The position numbers and the translations under genes were made by a program. Shown here piece by piece: positions 9,928-18,579 of a stretch of 44,378 nt of DNA. The notes under the pieces are model-generated. The model was not told the DNA's origin and searched no databases. It saw nothing but the letters and a program-made list of their open reading frames with translations. The stretch lies in the NCBI GenBank assembly GCA_963575745.1, contig CAUYUJ010004558.1, forward strand, positions 223,413 through 267,790, in the 5' to 3' direction. How positions within the stretch are numbered: the stretch's first letter is position 1; the number at the start of each line of letters is the position of its first letter. The DNA is from Prorocentrum cordatum. Taxonomy: Eukaryota > Sar > Dinophyceae > Prorocentrales > Prorocentraceae.

Positions 9928-10791
9928 CTACCCCTCCGAGGCTTTGTCATGCTTGGCCTTCTTTGCACGCTCAAGGGCCTCCTCGAGCGCTGCCTGCACA
10001 GCTGAGCGGGTGATTCCGCCCTTGGCCTCAGAGTCTCCATCACCTGCTTCAGCGTCGTTGGCACTCTTGATGAGATCGTCAATCCAGTCGCCGTCGAGGT
10101 CGCTGAACGAGATGGACATGCTGACGTCGTTGTCTGAGCACGCAGGGGCGCCTGGGACAGGAACTTCAGCGGCATCACCAACGACGCCAGGAGCCACACC
10201 GCCAGCCGCCGCGGCCTGGGCCGCATCAGCCTGGGCCTTCCTCTGCCGCTCGGCCTCTGCTGCATCGCGGGCCGCGATGAGCCTGTCGAAGTCACCCAGG
10301 ACGGTGGCCTCACAACCCAGGGCGACCAGCTGCGAGCGCAGGACAACAGCAGGATCATGTGGCTGAGGAGCGTCAGCTGCAGGAGCCGCCACACCTCCCG
10401 ACAACTGCCCGTATGCGTCGGCCGCACGCTTGGCCGCCACCTTCTCCTTGGCCAGCAGCGCGTCGTGCTCGACCTGCAGGGACGCGACACGCAGCACCTG
10501 CGAGGCCAGCTGCGCCTTGGCACGATCAAGCGCCGCGGCGGCCTTGGAGACCTTGGCCTTGAGGATGTCGTGCTCGACTTTGGCCTCCTTCGAGACTGCT
10601 GCGGGGTCGCCAGACTTGACCGCCCTCTGCGCGACGATGCGTGCTCGCTGCTGACCGGGCAGAAGAGCCACAAGAGCGCAAAACTGAGCATCATCGAGAG
10701 CGAGAAGGGCTTGCACCTGGCAGTCCTCGAGCTTGTCATCCTTGGCCGTTCCTGTCGGACGAACCTGCCTTTGGACGACTCTCGACTCCAG
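9928..10791 (-). pseudogene. LINE ORF1-like coiled-coil region
   Basis: An Ala/Lys/Glu-rich frame of about 285 codons. Two coiled-coil-like segments are visible: 10596-10405 (KEAKVEHDILKAKVSKAAAA onward) and about 10340-10210 (DRLIAARDAAEAERQRKAQA). An acidic patch follows with SDNDVSMSISFSDLDGDWID, then a basic end (ALERAKKAKHDK). By position and composition it matches the RNA-binding or multimerising ORF1 part of the element. Frame changes separate it from the upstream zinc finger (near 10785) and the downstream endonuclease (near 9925). In related elements these may form one polyprotein; that is inference. Confidence 0.72.
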
Positions 10792-10933
10792 GCTTCTGAG
10801 CGCCGCAACAGAAACAAGTGCGCCTCCATCCGAAATTGTTCGTGAACTTGCACTTCTTGTCAGCACATGTCCAGACTTGGCCGCCCCAGTATGACGAGGG
10901 CTTGCCATTGCTGCGGGGCCCGCTGGGAGCCAT
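10786..10933 (-). pseudogene. LINE ORF1 N-terminus with RanBP2-type zinc finger
   Basis: Starting at the Met of MAPSGPRSN (10933), the frame reads WTCADKKCKFTNNFGWRRTC and then FCC. This gives W-x-C-x4-C-x3-N-x7-C-x2-C, the RanBP2 zinc-finger signature (10873-10805), which usually binds single-stranded RNA. The Met at 10933 is preferred over 10978 because it lies just before the domain and about 120 nt downstream of the spliced leader, a plausible 5' UTR length. The frame is lost soon after the finger. Confidence 0.78.
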
Positions 10934-11053
10934 GTGCCGAGAACCGAAGAAGCGAGACGGCCTCCTGCAGGCCAGCAAGTTCGAGAGATGGCCACGGACG
11001 GGCCAAAAGCTAATCGCTGATTCTCGGGCGTCTAGCCCTTCACAACGTTTAGC

Positions 11054-11075
11054 CTTGAGCCAAAATGGCTACGGA
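11054..11075 (-). other. Complete dinoflagellate spliced-leader (dinoSL) sequence
   Basis: On the minus strand the 22 nt begin TCCGTAGCCATTT and end TGGCTCAAG, identical to the published dinoSL consensus (DCCGTAGCC...CTCAAG) with T at the first, variable position. It is not followed by a GT donor, so it is not an SL RNA gene. It sits at the exact 5' end of the LINE with (GGA)n on its other side. The simplest reading is that a trans-spliced LINE RNA was reverse-transcribed to its first nucleotide and integrated. Confidence 0.95.
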
Positions 11076-11076
11076 T

Positions 11077-11297
11077 CTCCTCCTCCTCCTCCTACTCCTC
11101 CTCCCGCTCCCCCTCCCCCTCCCCCTCCCCCTCCCTCCCCCTCCTCCTCCTCCTCCTCCGCCTCTTCCTCCTCCTCCTCCTCCTCCTCCTCCTCCTCCTC
11201 CTCCTCCTCCTCCTCCTCCTCCCCCCAAAGCCCGCCTCATGTCCCGAGCCTCTGACAGGGTCATCCGCTCGTCGTTGTCGTCGTCGTCGTCGTCTTT
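11077..11297. repeat. (TCC)n array with CCCCCT and GTC sub-blocks
   Basis: Begins right after the spliced leader: TCC repeats, four CCCCCT-type units, a long TCC run to 11226, then (GTC)n at 11272-11297. It mirrors the TCC/CCCCCT composition at 5185-5239, the other end of the LINE. Frames across it encode Ser, Pro, Leu or Gly runs and are not genes. Confidence 0.9.
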
Positions 11298-11327
11298 CTA
11301 GGTCGGCGTAACTTGCCGTGAGGGCTT

Positions 11328-11455
11328 CGCAATAAGAACCCCTCAATGGAAGAACTGCTTGGGGGGAACAGGCCCCCGCCAGGTGCGAGCAGGACGTCCC
11401 CCACCTGGAGCCCCCTTCCCGCCCTGCAGCCCACCCCAATAGAGAAGGGGGAGGG
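11328..11455 (+). repeat. Dispersed repeat X, copy 2
   Basis: Same-orientation relative of 4787-4918, at roughly three-quarters identity by eye, from GCAATAAGAACCCCTCAATG through CCCACCTGGAG to CCCCAATAGAGAAGGGGG. Confidence 0.6.
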
Positions 11456-12238
11456 GGGTGGGGGACGGAACGGAGGCGCTCGTTCCCCCTTGGGGGGCGC
11501 GGCTCCGGCACGGAGCCAGAGCGCCCCCACGGGGAGGACGGCGGCGGCGGCTTTGATGGCGACCCGACGACGGCGGCGCGCCAGCCTCCCGTGGTTCCCG
11601 CCGGATGGCCAATCCGAGAAGGAAACGCCCACGGCTGCAGCGACGACGGCGGCGGAGGCGACCGCCACGGCGACGGCTGCGCCGGCGGCTGGCAGCGGAG
11701 ACCGCCACGGCGACGACGGCGGCCGCGCGGCCTCCCCGCCCCGCCGTGCGAGCGCGCCGATCGCCCGCGGGTTCACGGTGGCATCCGAGGCACAGGAGGC
11801 CGCAGCCGACGGGGGCTCCACTGCGCTCGGCGGGGGCTCCTGGGCCGCGGCCGTGGATCTGGACGCCCGGAATGGGTACGGAACAAGTGGGTGCGGTGCC
11901 CAACAACAAATGTCGTCCAAAACCGACGGCGGCCGCTGTTGGGCAGGCGGCCTTCTGTCTCAAATGGACAACGTCCGCGGCGGCGCGGACAGCGTGTCCT
12001 GTTCAATCAAAATGAGCAGGAACTGCTGTTCGGCATCGTACCCGCCGTTCTCTCTCCACCCATGTCGGTCGTACCGAGTGGAGGCCCAGTGCAGTCGTCG
12101 TCGCTGCCGCCAGTCATCAGCAATCCCACAGGGCCTGACCAGTGTATTATCAATCGATGCCCTCCAGCATGATGGGGGAGACAAACACCAGCGCTGCCCT
12201 GGCCAGCCTCACTAAGAAGCTCCAGGCACAGCACGGTC
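11456..12238. other. GC-rich stretch without a recognised gene
   Basis: Several overlapping open frames exist on both strands, but all are Ala/Arg/Gly/Pro-rich GGC/GAC repeat translations up to about 11870. The part from 11870 to 12238 has a more ordinary composition, but no domain, start context or conserved motif could be identified. Confidence 0.35.
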
Positions 12239-12275
12239 AACGCCTATCAGGCGTTACCAACGCCTATCAGGCGTT
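12239..12275. repeat. Tandem pair of identical 17-nt hairpins
   Basis: AACGCCTATCAGGCGTT occurs twice (12239-12255 and 12259-12275) separated by ACC. Each copy is a perfect 7-bp stem with loop ATC. Confidence 0.75.
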
Positions 12276-12414
12276 GCGCGCAGAAGCTAACTTTGCAGCT
12301 TCCTCACGAGCCTGGACACGCGCCTGCAACGCCACCATCTCTGGGGCGTCTCTAGGCATCAGCCCAGGTGGTCAGTGGGCAGACGCAGCCGTCGCCGCCG
12401 TCGCCGACTCGCCG

Positions 12415-12560
12415 AGTAGCTCCTGCTCCTGCTCCTGCTCCTCATCCTGCTCCTGCTCCTCATTCTGCTCCTGCTCCTCGTCCTGCTCCTGCTCCTTCTC
12501 CTGCTCCTCCTTCACCTCCTCCTCCTCCTCCTCCTCCTCCTCCTCTGCCTCCTCCTCCTC
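12415..12560. repeat. (CTCCTG)n grading into (CCT)n
   Basis: Hexanucleotide CTCCTG repeats with TCAT/TCGT interruptions become pure CCT. On the minus strand this encodes Glu/Gln-rich runs, which I treat as repeat translation. Confidence 0.88.
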
Positions 12561-12689
12561 TGGAGTTGCTGGCCCCTGTCTGGGCGTCCGGGGGGCTTCT
12601 AAGAGCCTCCACGGGCCCCCGGTGGGACGTCCGGGGCCTCTCCTTCCGGAGCCCCCGCGGGCCTCTGGACGTCGACGTCGTTGGCCGTC

Positions 12690-12950
12690 GTTCGGTCGGT
12701 CGGTTGGTTTGTCGGTCGGTCGGTCGGTCGGTGTCGTCGACGTCGCCGTCGTCGTCGACGTCGTCGTCATGGTCGTCGTGAGTCGACGTCGTCTGTCGTC
12801 GTTCGTCCGTCGTCGGTCGTCGGTCGTCGGTCGTCCGTCGTCGTCGTCTGTCGTCGTTCGTCCGTCGGTCGTCCGTCGTCCGTAGTCGTCGTCGTCGTCG
12901 TCGTCGTCGTCGTCCTCGTCGTCGTCGCCGTCGTCGTCGTCGTCGTCGGT
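12690..12950. repeat. (GTCG)n and (GTC)n array
   Basis: GGTC tetranucleotides (12695-12735) are followed by GTC/CGT trinucleotides with CCGTCGT interruptions. Frames give Val/Arg/Ser or Asp/Thr runs only. Confidence 0.88.
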
Positions 12951-12959
12951 TGACTTCGT

Positions 12960-13300
12960 TTCTATTCTCGTCTTCCCCAACTTTACCTGCCTCCTCCCCT
13001 CCCTCCTCTTCTCTTCCCCTTTAATCCTTCCGCACCTTCCACTACCCAAACACCGTTTTTCCATGCTCCTCGTCCCACTGTCTATTTCCCAATCCTCCTG
13101 CGTTGGGTACTCGTTTTGAATAGAGCACTGCGGTCGCGTCTCCCCTCCTCCTCCTTCCCGTCCCCCTCCTCTCCTCCCTTCTCCTCCTCCTCCTCCTCTT
13201 TTCTCTTGCATCCCTTCTCCTCTCTTCGCTCCTCTTCTCTCTTGCTTCCCTTCACTTCTCAACTTCGGTCCTCCTCTTCTCTCTTGCCTTTTACGTCGCT
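12960..13300. repeat. Pyrimidine-rich CT/CCT tract
   Basis: CTCCTC, CTCTTCTC and TTCCCTTC words dominate. TCTCTCTTGC recurs at 13227 and 13281 with a TTTCTCTTGC variant at 13198, suggesting an old minisatellite. No gene seen. Confidence 0.7.
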
Positions 13301-13313
13301 TGCCCCTCGCCAT

Positions 13314-14628
13314 CCCTGGGGGGCTGCGATCTGTGAAACTGTCGCCACTTTCGAGGGCTGCTGGGGGGTTCAGCACAGTGACGTCTTACGGGGACTCAGA
13401 TTAGACCTCGCCATCGCTGGGGGGCTGCGATCTGTGAAACTGTCGCCACTTTCGAGGGCTGCTGGGGGGCCCTGGGGGGCTGCGATCCGTGAAACTGTCG
13501 CCACTTTCGAGGGCTGCTGGGGGGCCCAGCACAGTGACGTCTTGCGGGGACTCAGATTCGACCTCGCCAGCTGCGATCCGTGAAACTGTCGTGGGCTGCT
13601 TGACGTCTTACGGAAACGATCCACTTTCGAGGGCTGCTGTGACGGGGACTCAGGGGCCGATCCTGTCGTCTGCTGACGTCTTACGGGGACTCAGATTAGA
13701 CCTCGCCATCGCTGGGGGCTGCGATCCGTGAAACTGTCGCCACTTTCGAGGGCTGCTGGGGGGCCCAGCACAGTGACGTCTTACGGGGACTCAGATTAGA
13801 CCTCGCCATCGCTGGGGGGCTGCGATCCGTGAAACTGTCGCCACTTTCGAGGGCTGCTGGGGGGCCCAGCACAGTGACGTCTTACGGGGACTCAGATTAG
13901 ACCTCGCCATCCCTGGGGGGCTGCGATCTGTGAAACTGTCGCCACTTTCGAGGGCTGCTGGGGGGCCCAGCACAGTGACGTCTTACGGGGACTCAGATTA
14001 GACCTCGCCATCGCTGTGGGGCTGCGATGCGTGAAACTGTCGCCACTTTCGAGGGCTGCTGGGGGGCCCAGCACAGTGACGTCTTACGGAGACTCATATT
14101 AGACCTCGCCATCGCTGTGGGGCTGCGATCCGTGAAACTGTCGCCACTTTCGAGGGCTGCTGAGGGGCCCAACACAGTGACGTCTTACGGGGACTCAGAT
14201 TAGACCTCGCCATCGCTGTGGGGCTGCGATCCGTGAAACTGTTGCCACCTTCGAGGGCTGCTGGGGGGCCCAGCACAGTGACGTCTTACGGGGACTCATA
14301 TTAGACCTCGCCATCGCTGTGGGGCTGCGATCTGTGAAACTGTCGCCACTTTCGAGGGCTGCTGGGGTGCCCAGCACAGTGACGTCTTACGGGGACTCAG
14401 ACTAGACCTCGCCATCGCTGTGGGGCTGCGATCCGTGAACTGTCGCCGCTTTCGAGGGCTGCTGGGGGGGCCCAGCACAGTGACGTCTTACGGAGACTCA
14501 TATTAGACCTCGCCATCCCTGGGGGGCTGCGATCCGTGAAACTGTCGCCACTTTCGAGGGCTGCTGGGGGGGGGGCACGGAGTGACGTCGTACGGGGACT
14601 CAGATTAGACCTCGCCATCCCTGTCCTG
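13314..14628 (+). repeat. 101-bp satellite array
   Basis: About 12-13 copies of a unit reading CCTCGCCATCGCTGTGGGGC, then TGCGATCCGTGAAACTGTCG, CCACTTTCGAGGGCTGCTGG, GGGGCCCAGCACAGTGACGT and CTTACGGGGACTCAGATTAG, plus A. Spacing is exactly 101 bp from 13791 to 14397, with irregular deleted copies between 13407 and 13700. Since 101 is not a multiple of 3, the repeated 60-codon minus-strand frames rotate and are artefacts. Each unit contains TGACGTC. Confidence 0.93.
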
Positions 14629-15214
14629 AGAGTCGTGCAACATTACGTGTCCCATGCAGCTTGCACTACAAATCGCCGCGCATGCATTGTCATTGTTCCT
14701 GCTAATGTTTCCCTACTCTTCTTGCCACGTGATTGCATTGGGTTGGGTACGTCGCAGGGTATTTTTTTTTGTCTCTCTCTCTCTCTCTCTTTCTTTCCCT
14801 ACTTCTTCCTCATGGACAACTCTCCTCGGAACATACTGGACCTGCCAATACGGGAGATTGATGCCTGAAATTTCCTCGCAATCTATGATCCTGCATATTG
14901 AAATTCCCAACCGTTACATGAATCGAGGGCGGCTCGCTTACAAAATGTGGCTCTCTCCATAGCACAACGCATATTCGTCTTCAGCAAACCTTCGACGCCG
15001 AGCACGTTTTTCTGGAACAGCTTCAACACACTTCTTTCTAATTCAAGCCATCGCCCGAGGCTTCCTCCAGACATCCGCCACCGTGCCTCTGGCACGAAGT
15101 AGGGTGCCACCAAGGCTTACAACTGTGCTGCCGCTGCGTACAGGCACGATGGTAGTTTTGTAGAAAGGCCTGGGACTTCGGGGCTCCAAGCCGTTTGGGG
15201 GTCTTCTGTGGCTA
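14629..15214. other. Lower-complexity-free spacer; T8-(CT)n tract at 14761-14791
   Basis: More AT-rich than its neighbours. A T-run followed by TCTCTCTC lies at 14761-14791. No protein domain or structured RNA was recognised. Confidence 0.4.
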
Positions 15215-15389
15215 CAATCGGGGCGTTGACCTAAGGAACGATACACAAGGAACGAAGCCCCATGCTCCTTAAGTTTAACTTCAATTTCCCAGAGAATACC
15301 TAAGGAACACGTAAGAACAAATCTAAGACGATTAAGAAACACTGCGCCCCTCCCCAACGAAAAGGGTTCCTTCTTCAGCGGCCCGACTG
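15215..15389. mobile_element. Tc1/mariner-like MITE, family 1, copy 2
   Basis: 175 bp. The left end is CAATCGGGGCGTTGACCTAA. The right end on the minus strand is CAGTCGGGCCGCTGAAGAAG. TA flanks both ends (15213-15214 and 15390-15391). The interior carries AAGGAACGAAGCCCCATG and GCCCCTCCCCAACG, shared in part with copies 1 and 3. Non-coding. Confidence 0.75.
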
Positions 15390-15469
15390 TACCCCTGTGA
15401 GTTATGGGACGTTTCCTGCTGGTCCTCTGGACGCTGTACCCGTGCACGGCGACCCTCCGAACTCTCCAG

Positions 15470-15930
15470 TGTGTCCATGAGGGACCCAACTCGCCAAAAA
15501 CATCGCTCCAAGACCCAAGAACACTCCCAAGACGGCCCCAAGACGCGAACATCATGCATGTTGCTTTTTACGTTGGAAGGATGTTGGGCTTTCCGTCTTT
15601 TCTGGTTGCCGGCGCTCCAGGACGGCCCCCAAAGGCCACAAAGATCGGCTGAAGAAACCCCCGAGAGGCTGCCGAGACGGCCAAGTACTCACGTAAAACC
15701 ATCCATTTCGCCTCCGAAGACACCTCAAAAAGGGCCTCAAACACGCGCCGAACAGGGATCCCAGAAGGGGGAACACGAGCCGACAGTTCGAGCTCTCCGC
15801 TCCTCGAGCCCCCAGGGGGCGCCCAGGAGGCTCCCCAAGGCCAGGAGGCCCCCCCCAAGAGGCTTCCGAGAGGCCCCCGAGAGGTATCAAAACGGCCCCC
15901 CAGAGGCCGCCTAGAGCCTTCCGAAGGCAC
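15470..15930 (+). repeat. 10-11-bp periodic AAGACGGCCCC-type tract
   Basis: Degenerate units such as AAGACGGCCCC and AAGAACACTCCC place AAG or AAA roughly every 10-12 bp in a GC-rich background. The same family fills 34955-36190 and parts of 37540-37690 and 40735-40900. Frames are Pro/Arg/Lys-rich artefacts. Confidence 0.7.
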
Positions 15931-16079
15931 ACCAAGAGGCACACATTAGGACTCTGACCCAGAACCCAGACACAGTGGCGCTATGTGCCGAAGGCCACTC
16001 GAACACGCCTGGCGCCTGCTGAGGCGGAGCAGCCACGCGGATGGAAGGCGTTCCCTCCTCGTCCTTCATCCCCCGGGAG

Positions 16080-16500
16080 GGAGAAAGAGGACAAATGCCA
16101 GGAAGAGAGGGACGAGGAGTGGGGATCACAGAGGACAGTGATAACGGTGAAGGGGAACAGGAGCAGCTGGAGGCACGTTGAATGGGGAAGGCGGAGTAGG
16201 AGAGAGGGGGGAGCGAGGAGGAGGCGAAAAGTCGGAGAGAGGGACACGAAAGACGACGAGGAGGACAGTGGGCTAGACGAGGAGGACCCGACGACGAGGA
16301 CAGTGAGGACGACAACGACGACGGCGCCAGGTCCTGGCGGGGCCCAGCCACGGCGACGACGATGATGACGACCGACGGCGGCGGCGGCGACGGCGACGAC
16401 AGCGGCGGCGGCGGCGGCTTCGACGCACTGGCATCCCTGGGAGAGGCGGCGGCGCCGGGCCCCGGGGTTTTTGTGCGATGGTGGCGTGGGTGGCGGCAGC
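16080..16500. repeat. Purine-rich GAGG / (GAC)n / (GGC)n tract
   Basis: GAGAGGGA words to 16270, then GACGACGACG and GGCGGCGACG to about 16425. No coding evidence apart from repeat-derived frames. Confidence 0.75.
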
Positions 16501-16512
16501 AGCAGGGACAGG

Positions 16513-16554
16513 AGGAGGAAGGGAGGAGGGGAAGAGGGATGAGCAAGGAGGAGA
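16513..16554 (+). repeat. 42-bp direct repeat, left copy
   Basis: Starts AGGAGGAAGGGAGG and ends GGATGAGCAAGGAGGAGA. It matches 20182-20223 at 40 of 42 positions and encloses 3627 bp that include a decayed gag/ORF1-like region. Confidence 0.75.
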
Positions 16555-16812
16555 AGGGAAGAAGGAATGAACAACTTTTGGAACAGCTTTCGGGGTGGGG
16601 GAGGCATGCGTCGTGCCCCCCCACCCCCAGCCGAGTGTTCACACGGGCCCATGCCGAGCGCGGCGCGCGGCCGACCAGCGCCCGCGCGCTGCCGCGGCAG
16701 CCTCCTCAGTGCGCCGCGGCGGCCGTCTGCGCCGCCTCCTCCTCCTGCTGTAGCGAACTGCGCCGGGCCAGGCCTTGCCTCACATCAGGGGGCGGATGGA
16801 TGGCCCGCCGCG

Positions 16813-18579
16813 CTAGGCACGCTGCGTGCTGACTCGCTTGGGCTCCTGCCCGTCGGCGTGATGGCAACAATGGTGCTGCGCCCGCCTGCGCACGCGCCCG
16901 CCATTAGCAGGCTGCCCCGCCATTCCGCTCGAACGGCGTTTCCCACGCCCTCTGCACTCCGCCTGCTGTGCTGCTGGGCTTGTCGTCATCCTGGTCCGCC
17001 TCTCCTCGAACGCCGAGCGTGGCCGCTGCTGCCAGGCGGGCCGCCTTGCTGCCAACGTTCGCTCCTTGTGCGCTGGTGGCGTGCTTGCGAACGCGCGCCT
17101 GCTGCGGTGCTGGCGGGGTGCCTCGCCCGCTCCGACCGCTGCAACTGTCAGCGCGGCGCCCATCGCGAACGCGGCCTCTCCACCTTCGGCGCCGCTCTGC
17201 TCGCGTCCGCCGTCTCCACCTCTTCCGTCACACTTGCCGTGGTCGTCCTCAGCCTGTCTAGTGTGGCCTTTGCCATGCTCTGCTGCAGCTTGGTCACTCC
17301 GGCTGCCGCCTTGCCCCGACTGCTCGTCGAGGGTGTCTGTCAGGCTGTTCAAACTCTTGGGCTTCGTCTGGGAGCGAGTCGACGCGGCTTGCGCAATAGT
17401 CGATCGCATTTGCGACTCCAGGCCTGGCTCTCCTCCTGCCAACACTGCAGTCTGTGCTCCGCCTGTCTCTGGTGGGGCTCCCCGCCGACGATCTCACTGT
17501 CCAAGGAAATGTCGGGCTGGCTGGCTGTTCTTCTTTTCCCTCGCGGCCTCCGCCAGCTCCATGCGCCCCCGCCGCTGCCCCGCCTGCCCCGGCCTCGCCA
17601 CGTGGGACATCTGCGTCGCTGGAGTTGTCCTGGTAGAACCTGTCCCCTGACGCGTCTGGCTCAGCCTCGCCCGCCAGCCTGCGGCGCCGCCCGTTGCCGA
17701 CATCGGCGGCCCCGCTGTGTGGCTCACCTTCGGCCCCTGCATCGCTGCCACTTGGTCTGTGCTTTGGGCCGCTGAAAGGTCCGGGCTGCGTCTTCATTGG
17801 TGGTCTCGACCTGATCGGTGTTGGCTGCGTCGCTGGCGGCTGCTGGGCGTTCGGCGCCTCCATCGGACCCCCGTCCGCCCCTGTGTTCTCGAGGGCGCAG
17901 CTGTCTGCTTGTTCATGAGCATGGGGCGCTGCTCATTCACGTTCGTACTCCTCTCCATCTGATGCCTGTGAGCGTAGCCAGTTCCCCCCCCTATTGACGT
18001 CGGTGGCCTGCCACGCGTCCGCGCGCCATTCGGCCGCCCGTCGCCGCCGTTCACGCTCGGCAGCCTCGTTGTCCAGTCCCGTGAAGAATGGTCCGCGCAT
18101 GGGGGCGCGCAAGGCGTCCATGCCTATGTTGCTGCGCGCCTTGGTTCAGTCCCTCTCGCCGTGGATCATGGGGGTGCCGGCAAGTTGCCTGAGTCGGGGC
18201 GTAATAGTTGCTCTGCGTCGTTCTCGCCCTCTGGCGCGTCGGGGTCATTCGCGCGCTCGCGGGCAGCTCTGCCCTCGGCGAAGTTGGGCCGCCCTGGCCC
18301 GTGCCTCTCCAGGCCCCGCTACTACGCAAAGGCGCGGTCGCATCTGCCGAACCGCCTCCAGCCCGCGGATGAAGGGCCTTTGCAGTTGCCGAGAAAGACC
18401 TGCACGCTCCCCCGCTGCTTCAAACGCGGCGAGTTGCCGAACGACGAGACCTGCCTTATCCATTCCGCTCCTGCGCTGGCTTCGTCAGTCCTGCCGCTGT
18501 CCATCGGCTGCTCGCGCTGGACTGTCGACTGCAGCTCGCAGTCTGGCCCGCGCGCATGCGCGCCGTTCGTGTCGCCTAT
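16813..18579 (-). pseudogene. Decayed coding region, downstream part (unknown product)
   Basis: Protein-like segments appear on the minus strand in shifting frames. One at 18121-17933 reads FFTGLDNEAAERERRRRAAE and continues WRADAWQATDVNRGGNWLRS. Another near 18250-18180 reads NDPDAPEGENDAEQLLRPDS. A Gly/Ala/Pro-rich disordered stretch lies at 17863-17500. The composition (charged helical blocks, then disordered acidic linkers) resembles retroelement ORF1/gag sequence. I found no RT, integrase, protease or endonuclease motif. It continues the better-supported region upstream at 18580-19990. Confidence 0.35.

Larger units (their letters stand above)
5240..11075 (-). mobile_element. Dinoflagellate LINE retrotransposon, decayed, with 5' dinoSL
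   Basis: A non-LTR retroelement of about 5.8 kb read on the minus strand: spliced leader, RanBP2-type zinc finger, coiled-coil region, AP-type endonuclease, reverse transcriptase, CCHC-like motif, RNase H, C-terminal region, and a 3' untranslated segment with a strong hairpin. The domains lie in changing frames with at least one in-frame stop, so this copy is dead. I know this architecture from abundant dinoflagellate LINE proteins; the placement comes from motifs, not a database search. The 5' boundary is unusually exact because the complete spliced leader abuts (GGA)n. The 3' boundary is put at the start of the (GGGGGA)n/(GGA)n tract. Confidence 0.88.

Noticed and set aside
11054-11075. SL RNA gene
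   Set aside because: The leader is intact but is followed by GC rather than a GT donor, and continues into a LINE 5' UTR, so it is an integrated leader, not a donor gene.
12372-13376. 334-codon Glu/Gln-rich minus-strand frame
   Set aside because: It is the translation of (CTCCTG)n, (GTC)n and CT-rich tracts. The short ordinary stretches lack any motif.
13791-14478. Six repeated 60-codon minus-strand frames
   Set aside because: They recur every 101 bp because of the satellite; the period is not a multiple of three and the frames rotate.
16567-17775. 402-codon plus-strand frame
   Set aside because: Cys/Leu/Arg-rich and antisense to more protein-like minus-strand segments; considered a shadow frame.
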